Source of the DNA: Dendrocalamus latiflorus
Lineage: Eukaryota > Streptophyta > Magnoliopsida > Poales > Poaceae
Reading direction: 5' to 3'
Length of the DNA stretch: 64,000 nucleotides
Assembly (NCBI GenBank): GCA_017311315.1
Contig: CM029626.1
Coordinates: 13,174,106 to 13,238,105 of the forward strand
The stretch's first letter is position 1; each line of letters opens with the position of its first letter. A model generated the notes under the pieces. That model saw only the letters and a list, made by a program, of their open reading frames with translations. It did no database searches and was not told where the DNA came from. Shown one piece after another: positions 12,518 to 22,329 of the stretch. Position numbers and translations under genes: made by a program.

Positions 12518-12795
12518 TGTTGTAGGGGTGGCCCAACCCCCCGTGACTAGGCCTTACAACTGACCCAATATGTAATAGGTCCAATAGTATAGAAAAATGT
12601 ATCAATATACCCTCACCTTTTGTAATTATCAAGGGGTAGGATGGGGATTTCCCATCCTACCCCATTCATGTATATAAACCCCCAAGAGGGGTATGAGGGG
12701 GAGAGATCCACTCATTCCATATACGAGCGCTCTCTCTCCTATCGTTTGCTCTCTAGTTAGTCCCCTCATATGTTGTTTGGTTAGTAGCCACAACA
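12518..12795 (+). repeat. 5' LTR of the minisatellite retroelement
   Basis: It starts TGTTGTAGGGGTGGCCC and ends TAGTAGCCACAACA, so it has TG...CA ends and is about 278 bp long. It contains a TATA-like TGTATATAAACC near 12668-12680, a plausible promoter. The inverted sequence at 59961-60218 matches it over its length, which confirms the limits. Confidence 0.8.
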
Positions 12796-12815
12796 GTTGG
12801 TGTCGTCCATGGGGA
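12796..12815 (+). promoter_or_regulatory. Probable primer binding site
   Basis: GTTGGTGTCGTCCATGGGGA follows directly after the LTR end. It resembles the TTGGCGCCG-type primer sites of Tat/Athila elements after C-to-T decay of CG sites. The tRNA identity is not certain. Confidence 0.5.
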
Positions 12816-13249
12816 CACGCAAGATACTGCACAAGAGAAGGCACTAGAAAACGACAGCAACCAGGCAAAAGAGAGATGCGGCAGTAGCGACTGTCAAGTC
12901 TAGCACACGGCGGCCGGTGATACCCCATGGCAATGACCACGATGCCCGCACCGATATGACCATCGACTGTGACACCCATGCTGGGACGACCATCGACCAC
13001 AACGCCCATGCCGTCATCTCAACACCAGGGAGTTGGCCTCCAAACAACACTAGTGAATGTTGAGCCTCTCTGGCGGGGATTCTACATGGAGCGCATGCTC
13101 CAAAGCCTTCGCCCCACCGTTGGCTGTGTTGACACCCATGACCACACCGCGATCATGACTTCGGTGACATCTCTGACCACGCCATGGTCAAGTCTTTGCT
13201 AATAGACATGACCACCCCATGGTTGACACTTGGGGATGGAGCATCTGCC

Positions 13250-13970
13250 TCCGAATTCTCTGTGGAGACTTTGCATGCCCTCTGTAGGACTTTGCATGAC
13301 CTCTATAGGACTTTGCACGACCTCCACCGAAGACTTTGAACAGTCTCCATCGAGGTCTTCGCACGATCTCCATGTGGAGACTACGCACGACCTCTGCAGG
13401 ACTTCACACAGCCTCCATCGAAGACTTTGCACTGTCTCCACCGAGGTCTTCACACAATCTCCGTGTGAAGACTTTGCACGACCTCTGTAGGGCTTTGCAA
13501 GGCCTTCACCAAGCTCTGTACGGATGTCATCTCCGGCGAACTTCACCCGGTCTTTACAGGACTTAGCATGATATCCGCCGAGCTCTGCGTGGATGTCATC
13601 TCTAATGGACTTTGCACAACCTTCGTAGGACTTCACACCGACTCCACCAAGCTCCGCGCGGATGCCATCTCCAATGGACTTCGCACGACCTTCATAGGAC
13701 ATCACTCGATCTCCGTCGAACTCCACATGGTCTTTGCTGGACTTTGCACGATCTCTGCTAGACTCCGCGTGGACGTCGCCTCCACCAGACTTCGTCTAGC
13801 CTCCGTCGAACTTCGCTTGGTCTTCAACGGACCTCGCACAATCTACCAAACTCCGCATGGACATCGCCACCACCAGACCTTGTGTGGCCTCCACGGGTCT
13901 CCGCTGCACCTCACGTTGCCTCCGCTAGACCTCGCGTTGCCTTCGCCATCCTTCATGCCCTTCGGCCTCC
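13250..13970 (+). repeat. Minisatellite A, about 21-26 bp units
   Basis: Units such as GACTTTGCACGACCTCTGTAG and variants with CCACCGA, CATCGAG or GTGTGGA endings are tandemly arranged from the first TTTGCATG words near 13270. Units diverge gradually and lengthen toward the end, where GTGGATGTCATCTCC spacers appear. Open frames here are repeat-derived. Confidence 0.75.
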
Positions 13971-14274
13971 GTTGGACCCAGTGTTGCCTCCACCGATCTT
14001 CACGCCCTCTGGCCTCCATCGACCTCAGCTCCATGCATCAACACCTCTAGGTGAGCGACTCATGGTCATACACATTTGTCTAGACATTCATCCAACATCG
14101 TGGTCCAGACATCATCTGCTCACATTGTGGTCATGACTTCGTCTTATCACTGCATGGTCCTGACCTTGTCCGACCACCTCGCTGTTATGACCTTGTCCAA
14201 CCACCTCGTGGTCGTTACATCATCCACCCACATCATGGTTGTAGCTTCACCCGACCTCCTTGGGGTCATTATTT

Positions 14275-14745
14275 TGTGAAAAATCGCACGGTGGCCTTGC
14301 GCTCCGGCGTACTCTATGGAGTATAAAGTGCTGAAAACTTAGCCATCTTCAGCAACTCTACAGAGTTTAAAAAATCGCACAGCAGCCTCATGCCCTAGTG
14401 TGCTCTACGGAGTATAAAGTGCTGGGAACTTAGCCATCCCAAGAAACTCTACGGAGTATAAAAAATCATACGACGGCCGCGCGCCCTGGCGTATTCTATA
14501 GAGTATAAAACATCAGAAACTTAGCCATCTCAGGCAACTCTATAGAGTATAAAAAATCACACGGTGGCCTCGCGCCCTGGCGTACTCTGCGGAGTATAAA
14601 GCATCGAGAATTTAGCCGTTCCGGGCAACTCTATGAAGTATAAAAAAATGTCACGGTAGCCTCGCACCCTGGCATACTCCACAGAGTATAAATGACCGCA
14701 CAGAGTCCATGGCCTCTGCGTGAACTTTATAGAGTATAGATGGTA
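14275..14745 (+). repeat. Minisatellite B, about 90-bp unit with GAGTATAAA boxes
   Basis: About five copies of a roughly 90-bp unit start at AAATCGCACGGTGGCC-like words near 14281, 14370, 14462, 14552 and 14648. Each unit has two half-sites of the type CTCTAYRGAGTATAAA. The sequence is unrelated in composition to the neighbouring arrays. Confidence 0.8.
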
Positions 14746-14869
14746 GCGCGGGACAGCTTACGCAACTGCGCATGCATTGTGTGCTTTGCCCATCCCACCA
14801 GAGAGTCCCTGCCACGAACCATAACCCCAATGAGTCGCACATTTCATGCATCTCACCACGGAGTCTGGC

Positions 14870-15715
14870 GCGCTACTTCGTCCAACTGCCTTGCGGTCAA
14901 AACTTTGTCTGACCACCTAGCGGTCATAGACGCTTCATCCGATCGCCTCACATATGAGACTTTGTCCGAACACCACATGTTCATAGACACCTCATCCAAC
15001 CACCTCGTGGTCTTTGCCATTTTGTCCAACCGCCCCGCGGTCATGACTTCGTCCGACCACATCATGGTCATAGATGCGTCATCTGACCACCTCGCGGTCG
15101 TAGATGACTCATCTGACCATCTCACGGTTGAGACTTCATCCAACCATCTCGTGGTTATTGATGTTTTGTCCGACCGCCCCATGGTTGTGACCTTGTTTGA
15201 CCGCCCCGCGGTCATGAACTTCTTCGACCGCCCCACAGTCATGACTTTGTCCGACAACCGTGTGGCCGCAGACATTTCGTCTGACCGCCTCGCGGTTGAG
15301 ACTTTATCCGACCATTGTGTTGTCATAAATGCCTCGTCCGACCACTACGTGGTTGTATATGCCTTGTTCGACCACCTCGTGATAGTAGACATTTTATCCG
15401 ACTGCCTCGCGGTCATGACCTTGTCCAACCGCCTCGCGGTCGCAACTTCGTCCGACGACATCGTGGTCGTAGACGCTCTGTCTGACCACTTCGTGGTTGA
15501 GACTTCGTCAAACCACCGTGTGGTCGTAGATGCCTCGTCTGACCACTGCGTGGTCATAGACACCTCGACCGATCACCTCGTGGTCATTGACGTTTTGTCC
15601 GACCGCCTCGTGGTTATGACCTTGTCTGACCGCCTTGCAGTCGTGATTTCATCCAACCACATCGTGGTCGTAGATGCTTCATTTGACCGCCTCACAGTTG
15701 TAACTCTGTTCGCCA
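14870..15715 (+). repeat. Minisatellite C, block 1 (30-33 bp units)
   Basis: Units read approximately TCCGACCACCTCGTGGTC followed by ATAGACGCC, ATTGATGTT or ATGACC linkers. The core GACCACCTCGTGGTC is an inverted repeat with a 3-base loop. Unit lengths are near multiples of three, so one frame stays open across the block and encodes roughly ten-residue repeats of the SSDHLVVVDA / LSDRPAVVT type. I do not regard this as a real protein without transcript support. Confidence 0.85.
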
Positions 15716-16725
15716 CCTTCGTTGACGTTGAGTCCGAATGGTGGGGGACGGGCCACATGCTAGCAAGTCTTCGTCTTGCAGCCACCTTTGTTGACCCTAA
15801 GTCTGAAGCGTGCGGGATGGAATGCACGCCTCAAAGCTTCCTCTCGCCACCGCCTTCGTCGACCACAAGTCCGAAGGTGGGGGATAGCCAGTGCGCATCA
15901 CAGTTCTATCATGCCGCCACCTTCGTTGACCGCGAGTCTGAAGACGGGGGATGGACCGCACGCATCAACTTCGTCTCACTGCTGCCTTCATCGACCCCAA
16001 GTCCAAAGGGTAGGGGATGGGCTGAACACGCAAATATTCGTCTCACCATTGACTTCGTTGACACCTAGCCCAAAGGGTGGGGGACGAGCCACGCACGTTA
16101 GCGAGTCTTTGTCTCATAGCTGCCTTCGTCAACCCTGAGTCTGAACGGTGCGAGATGGAACGTGCGCCTCAGAGCTTTATCTCATCGCCACCTTCGACGA
16201 CCACAAGTCCGAAGGTAGGGGACGGGCCATGCATGCATTAGTTTCATCTCGCCATCGACTCTGTCACGTCAAGTCCAAAGGGTGGGGATGGGCCACGCGC
16301 GTCGTAGTTTTGTCTCATTGCCGTCTTCGTCGACACCTAATCCGAAGGTGGGGGACGGACCGTGCGCATTAGCTTTGTCTCACCGCCGCCCTCATCGACC
16401 CCAAGTTCAAAGGGTAGGGGACGGACCGCATGCACTAGAGATTCATCTCGCCACCTCCTTCGTCGACGCCAGGTCCAAATAGTGGGGACAGACTATGCGC
16501 ACATCTTCAGCTCGCCGCTAACTTCATCGATGCCATGTCCAAAGGGTGGGGGACAGAATGTACACGCGCAAGGCTTTGTCTCGTCATCGCCTTCATGGAC
16601 GCCAGGTCCGAACGGTGAGGACGAACCGCATGCGCATGAGTCATCGTCTCGTCGTTGACTTCGTTGACTCCAAGTCTGAAGGGTGTGTGGGAAGGAGCGC
16701 GTCTTCACCCCCAACTGCAAGACTT
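15715..16725 (+). repeat. Minisatellite D, block 1 (about 70-75 bp units)
   Basis: Each unit contains TCGACCCCAAGTCCGAAGG, then GTGGGGGACGGGCC, then a variable CG-rich piece and TTCGTCTCGCCGCCGCC. The order of variant units after the C-to-D junction is repeated in block 2 near 17600, which shows larger-scale duplication. Confidence 0.85.
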
Positions 16726-17590
16726 CATCTGACAAATTAGTGGTCATGGACGCCTCGTCCGACCACCTCGTGGTCATTGATATTTTGTCCGACTGCCCTG
16801 CAGTCGTGACCTTGTCCAACCGTCCTACGATCGTGACTTTGTCTGACCACAGCATGGTCATAGATGTTTCGTCCGACCACCTCACAGTCAAGATTTCATC
16901 TGACCACCGTGTGGTCATAGATGCCTCGTCTGACCACCTCGCGGTCGTTGACGTTTTATTTGACTTCTCTACGGTCGTGACTTTGTCCGACCGCCCCACA
17001 GTCATGACTTCGTCTAACCACATCATGGTTGTAGATGTTTCATCCAACCACCTCATGGTTGAGACTTCGTTCGGCCACCGTGTGGTCGTAGACGCCTCAT
17101 CCAACCACCTTATGGTCATTGATGTTTTATGCGACTGCCCCATGGTCATGACCTTGCCTGACCGCCCCATGTTCACAACATCATCCAACCACATCGTGGT
17201 CGTAGACACTCCGTCTGACCACCTCGTGGCTATAGATGCTGTCTGACTGCCCTATGGTTGTAAATGCCTTATCCGACCACCTCATGGTTGTTGACAATTT
17301 GTCTGACCGCCCTGCAGTTGTGACCTTATCTGACCACTCTACGGTCGCAACTTCGTCCAATTACATCGTGGTTGTAGACACTCCATCTAACTGCCTCGCT
17401 GTGGAGACTTTGTTTGACCACCGCATGATCGTACTCACCTCGTCCAACCACTGCGTGGTTGTAGACTCCTCAACCGGCCACCTCGTGATCGTTGATGTTT
17501 TGTCCGACCGCCCCACGGTCGTGACTTCGTTTGACCACATCGTGGTCGTAGACGCTTCGTCTGACTACCTCGGGGTCGTAACTCCATCTG
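16725..17590 (+). repeat. Minisatellite C, block 2
   Basis: Same 30-33 bp palindrome-centred unit as block 1, again largely open in one frame (16683-17246 and 17236-17661). Confidence 0.85.
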
Positions 17591-18345
17591 CCGCCTTCGT
17601 CGACGTTGAATCCAAAAGGTGGGGGATGGGCCCCGCACGCCAGCAAATCTTTGTCTCATAGCCGCCTTCGTCGACCCCAAATCTGAAGCGTGCAGGATGG
17701 AACACATGCCTCAGAGCTTCATCTCGCCACCGCCTTCATCGACCACGAGTCTGAAGGTGGAAGACGGCCCACACATGTCACAGTTTCATCGTGTCGCTTC
17801 CTTCATCGACCGGGAGTCCAAAGGTTGGGGGATGGACCACGCGCGTCAGTTTTGTCTTGCCACCGCCTTCATCAACCCCAAGTCCGAAGGGTGTGGGACG
17901 GGCCGCACACGCAATGATTCATCCCACCATAGACTTCGTCAACGCCTATTCCGAAGGGTAGGGGATGTGCCATGCGCACTAGCAACTCTTCATCTCACAA
18001 CCGCTTTCATTGACCCCGAGTCCGAAGGGTGCGAGATGGAACACATGCCTCAGAGCTTTGTGTCGTCGCTGCCTTCATCGATCGCAAGTTCGAAGGTGGT
18101 GGATAGGCCATGCGCGCATCCATTTTGTCTCACCACCGACTTCATCGATACCAAGTCCAAAGGGTGAGGACGGGCCGCACGCGCCGTAGCTTCATCTCAC
18201 CACTGCCTTCGTCAACACCTAGTCTAAAGTTGGGGGACAAACCACACACATCAACTTCGCCTCACCGCCACCTTCATCGATGCCAGGTTTGCAGTGTGGG
18301 GATGGACCGCGTGCACACAAGTCATCGTCTTATCGCCGCCTTTGA
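17590..18345 (+). repeat. Minisatellite D, block 2
   Basis: Collinear with the first part of block 1: the GTTGA-TCC-AA junction unit, then the unit with GCGTGC-GGATGGAA, then the unit with CATCACAG or TGTCACAG. The offset between the two blocks is about 1.88 kb. Confidence 0.85.
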
Positions 18346-18990
18346 GACTTCGTTCGACTACCTCGTGGTCGTCGATGATTCATCCAACTACCTCGTGGTC
18401 ATAGAGGACCGCACTTGCCCGTCTTTGGCTCACCGCCAACTTCGTCGATGCCATGTCCAAAGGATAGGGAACAAAACGCACACATGCAATGCTTCATCTT
18501 GTCACCACCTTTGTCGACACAAGATCCAAAGGGTAGGGGACAACTGCGTGCGTCCACGCTTCATCGACTTCCTCGACTCTGCCAAACCACTATGTGGTCA
18601 TACCTTCATCCGACCATGTCATGGTCATAGACTCCGTCTGACCAAATCATGCTCGTAGACTCCATCTAACTGCCTCATGATCATAGACTTCGTCCGACCA
18701 TGTCATGATCGTAGACTCCATCCGACTGCCTTGTGATCATAGACTTCATCCGACCATGTCATGCTCATAGACTCCGTTTGACTGCCTTATGATCATAGAC
18801 TTCATCCGACCATGTCGTGGTTGTAGAGTTCGTCTGACTACCTCACGGTCATAGACACCTCCTCCAATCACCTCGCAATCAAGACATCATCCAACCACCT
18901 TGTGTTCGTAGATGATTCGTCCAACCACCTCGAGGTCGTACACGCTTTATCTGACTACCTTGTGGTTGCACACACTCACGCGCGCATGTC
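18345..18990 (+). repeat. Minisatellite C, block 3
   Basis: Starts with GACTTCGTTCGACTACCTCG, includes a short D-like stretch near 18410-18570, and then a local subarray of about 60-62 bp with TCATAGACTTCGTCCGACC and ATGTCATG words (about 18600-18830). Confidence 0.75.
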
Positions 18991-19995
18991 TTCGATTCGC
19001 TGCCAACTTTATCGACTCCATGTCCAAATGATGGGGGACAGAATGCAAGCGCGCAAAGCTCCATCTGGCCGCTGACTTCATCGACCCCGAGTCCAAAGCA
19101 TGCGGGACAAAATGTGCACCTCAGTGCTTCGTTTTGCCACCGCCTTCGTCAATCACGAGTCCGAAGGTGGGGGACAAGCCGCGCGTGTATCAGTTCCTTC
19201 TCGCCACTGACTTCATCGATGCCTAGTCCGTAGGGTGGGGACAGACCACACGCGCCGTAGCTTTGCCTCGCTGCCGCCTTCATCGATTCCATGTCCGAAG
19301 GGTGGAGACAGAACACATGTGTGCAAGGCTGCATCTTGCCATCGCCCACTCGCATCACAGTTCTGTCTCACTGCTGACTTCGTCAACCCTGAGTCCGAAG
19401 GGTGTGAGACAAAAGGCGCACCTCATAGCTTCGTCTCGCCACCGCCTTCACTGATCATGAGTCCAAAGATGGCGGACAAGCCATGCGCACATATGTTTTT
19501 GTCTCGTTGCCCACTTCATTAACGTCAAGTTCAAAGGGTAGCAGATGGCCCATGCATCACAGTTCCTTCATGCCACGAGTCCGAAGGTAGGGGATGGACT
19601 ACATGCATCATCTTTGTCTCACTACCACCTTTGTCGACCCTAAGTCTGAAGGGTAGGGAATGGGCCACGCACGCAAGAATTCATCTCGTTGCCTCCCAAG
19701 GGTGGGGGATGGGCCGCCCGTGCCAGCATGTCTTCGTCTCACAGTCGCTTCCATTGACCCTAAGTTCGAAGGGTGCGAGATGGAATGCGTGCCTCAGAGC
19801 TTCGTCTCGCCACTGCCTTCGTCGATCGCAAGTCCAAAGGTGAGAGATGGGTCGCGTGCGTGTCAGTTTCATCTCACTGCTGACTTCAGCAACGTCAAGT
19901 CCAAAAGGTGGGGATGGGCCGCGTACACCGCAACTTCATCTTGCCGCCACCCTCGTCGACGCCTGGTCTGAAGGGTGGGATGGACCACGCGGCTT
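18990..19995 (+). repeat. Minisatellite D, block 3
   Basis: D-type units continue to about 19995, where the repetitive pattern stops. From 19995 to 20125 I see no assignable structure. Confidence 0.8.
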
Positions 19996-20124
19996 TGAGC
20001 GGGCTGATGGCAGCAGAGTTTGGCCAGAACAGGGGAATAGAGTGATTGCACTATAGCAGCGATGCAGCCAAAATTAGTGACAACTTAAACATCTAGGGAG
20101 TGATGGGGTGTGGTGGTGATACCA

Positions 20125-20980
20125 GCTTGGCTCAGGATGGTCTAAGGAGGGCAAGCGATAGTGGCCTTGGGCGACGGAGTGATGGTGCACAATGGCAGCG
20201 ATGAAGCTAAGAAAGAAGCTAGGGATTAGCTTCGTGGTGGTAGGGCGAATCTATGGACGCGAGCAATTAGACTTGAATGGAAGTGGAGATGAGGAATCAA
20301 GGTTAGACTCACCAACTGTGATTTGTGCTTTGGCTGCAACGGCACGGCGTGGCCGGAGTTAAGGAAAAGGGGTTGTGGTGAGTGTGGGGCGTTGTAGAAA
20401 GAGGGTGAGGGAGTCTTGAGGGCTAGTCTAAATAGTGGCGACGGCGGTGGCGCCATTAGCGGCGCGAGAGTGCACTCAGTGTGTGAACGACAGTGTGGGT
20501 GGGCACGCAGGTTTCGCGTTGCAGCAGTGAAGCTGTGAGCTTGTTGGCAGCGTGAGAGGTGCTGCCTCTCACTGTTATGAGCGCATGAGGTGGCACGGTG
20601 AGCAGCGGTGATCACAATGTGTTGAGCAGCTAGTGGCGCTATCTTGCGGTGGCGTGGATCCATGTGGGGTAGCACGATGCAGGATCAACGGTAATGTTAA
20701 GATATGGTACAGGTGGCCGATGAGGTGACACAACCACTGTGCAGGTTTGGTGCGGGCGAAGATGACGAACGAGCGAGGCGGTGTGCGTGGGCGTGAACAG
20801 CGTCGTGACACACAACAGCAGTAACAGGGGCGGTGGTAGAGTGGCTTGAGTACACCTTTGAGCTTAGAAAGCGCATTTTGAAAGGGAAAAGCTGTTTAGT
20901 CTTGGAGACTTTCTGGATTGGACCAAAACTCTCAAATTCAAGTGAAGTTCTTTTTTTTTTGAAACTTTTGGGTTGTTTCA
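20125..20980 (-). repeat. Right (5') LTR of the composite gypsy, outer fragment
   Basis: It aligns with left-LTR bases about 3995-4870, sharing GGCTTGGCTCA, GGAGGGCAAGCGAT, GGCACGGCGTGGCCGGAGTT and the terminal GGGTT-TTCA. It is followed immediately by the CAGCA target duplication. Open frames in this segment mirror those in the left LTR and are not genes. Confidence 0.8.
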
Positions 20981-20985
20981 CAGCA

Positions 20986-21826
20986 TGACTTAGTTCGATC
21001 TCCATGGCCACGCATGCCGTCTCGTCTGTAGTGAAACGGCCCCTGGCCAAGTCGCTAGCTGGTGCCGAGCCCTAACTCCTCTCGATCTCCGGAAAAACGA
21101 AACAAACTCGCTAATCCCACGCACGTCAGTCAGATACTAGGAAATAGGCTAGCTAGCTAGTGACGAGGATCGACAAGCAAATGATCGATGCATGTAAAGA
21201 CAACGAGCAACTGAGCAGGCACTTCACTTGCAATAAGAAATGGCAGCTTGTGTGTGCGTGCGTGGCCAGAGAATGTCCAGGCACCAAATAAAAATGTTAT
21301 GGTGCACAGTGGCGAACGAATCTAGAACCCGATCGAGCTCAATATGGTAGCACTCATGCAGTGCAGTGCAGAGCATTTTTTTCTTGCGAGAGAGATATAA
21401 GAGCACATACATTTTTTTTGTAAATTTTAAGATTTCTTTGCGAAAAAACGCTAACAAATTAAGCCGCCCATAATACTTCCTCACCCGAATGGCACTCAGC
21501 AGTAGGGTTTAGTTGCTCGTAGAACTAGAAGGAATCGATTGTATCCATGGCTAAAAAGGAGACCTACGTACCCAACGCCCATCGGCGAATTCTAGTTGAG
21601 GGTGATGTGCAGGGGCTCGTGGGTGGGGGGGCGGTGTGGTGTTCAGTTCAATGAACCTGGGTAGAAGAGTGGGATCCATGGCGGCAATCAAGCGCATCAC
21701 CAACCAAAGCAACTTGCCTATGCGGCCCTTTTTTGCGCCAAGTGCGTTATGTCCTCATCGCTGTACCTCAGACTCCGTGTAAGGCCGCGATGTTCTGTCA
21801 CTTGCTTAATTAGCCGCCCATACGTC
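20986..21826. other. Intergenic sequence between two retrotransposons
   Basis: I see no gene, RNA or recognisable repeat. Short open frames (for example 21224-21484 minus) lack any domain. This is likely original host DNA that received both flanking insertions. Confidence 0.4.
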
Positions 21827-21831
21827 CATAG

Positions 21832-22112
21832 CGTTGGATATGTGAAAACGACCATTAACTACGGTAGATGTCTATCAACTGATCATACTATAGTGAACAA
21901 GTCGTAAGGTCAATCTGCTATGATTGATCACCCGTGGTTGCTACGTGCTATAAATCATGTGTATCATTTTAGGTCTTTTTATTCCTTATCTCTTAAGTAT
22001 TATTTCTATAAACTAATTGTTCACATATAGAAGAAAGAGGTATATATATATGTAACCCTTGATTCATTAATCAATTCATTACATGATTGCTCTAAAACAC
22101 TAAACGCTTTCA
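21832..22112 (+). repeat. 5' LTR of the copia element
   Basis: 281 bp, starting CGTTGGATATG (original TG mutated to CG) and ending ACGCTTTCA. The 3' LTR starts TGTTAGATATC. Confidence 0.92.
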
Positions 22113-22329
22113 TGGTATCAAACGCAATCGCTCCTGCGGCTGTGTGCGTTTCTGCAAACCCTAGCCGTCGGAAACACTACACGCTTTCATGGTATCAGAC
22201 GCAATCGCTCCTGCGACTGTGCGTTTCCGTAAACCCTAGCTGTCGGCCTCCATCTTCCGGCCGATCTATCCCTCTCTCCTATGGCGGCTCCACCGACCTC
22301 TCAGTCAACTAGGTGACTTAGGCCGACTA

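Larger units (their letters stand above)
12518..20060 (+). mobile_element. Second LTR retroelement, 5' part, consisting mostly of compound minisatellite (non-autonomous, Tat-like?)
   Basis: It opens with an LTR (12518-12795), a primer-binding-like sequence, a short leader, and then about 6.8 kb of tandem repeat arrays. No gag or pol motif is recognisable. It has no 3' LTR: sequence related to the host gypsy LTR resumes by 20125. Its insertion was evidently followed by a deletion that removed its 3' part together with about 1.85 kb of host LTR. An LTR of the same family, inverted, lies at 59961-60218, next to the same minisatellites in inverted orientation. Large gypsy-derived non-autonomous elements (LARDs) and Tat-lineage elements are known to carry tandem arrays; the assignment here is inference. 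Confidence 0.65.
1920..20980 (-). mobile_element. Composite Ty3/gypsy chromovirus (Tekay/Del-like) with nested insertions
   Basis: Both outer edges are bordered by CAGCA (1915-1919 and 20981-20985), a 5-bp duplication. Read on the minus strand, the element has its 5' LTR at the right (pieces at about 12335-12517 and 20125-20980), then a leader, gag, protease/reverse transcriptase, RNase H, integrase and a chromodomain-like end, then the 3' LTR at 1920-4870. LTR ends are TGTGACGACC on the left and GTTTCA or ATTCA on the right. Two later insertions expanded it: a solo LTR at 6209-7578, and a second retroelement in the right LTR beginning at 12518. All frames are broken, so it is inactive. Clade assignment is inferred from the chromodomain-like C-terminus and LTR termini. 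Confidence 0.8.

Noticed and set aside
14740..16068. 442-codon frame as a bona fide protein gene
   Set aside because: It is built of minisatellite C and D units, has antisense open frames of similar quality, and shows no domain or gene structure. Kept only as a testable idea.
12796..20000. CRISPR-like array of direct repeats
   Set aside because: Units are contiguous without unique spacers, diverge gradually, and lie in a plant retroelement.
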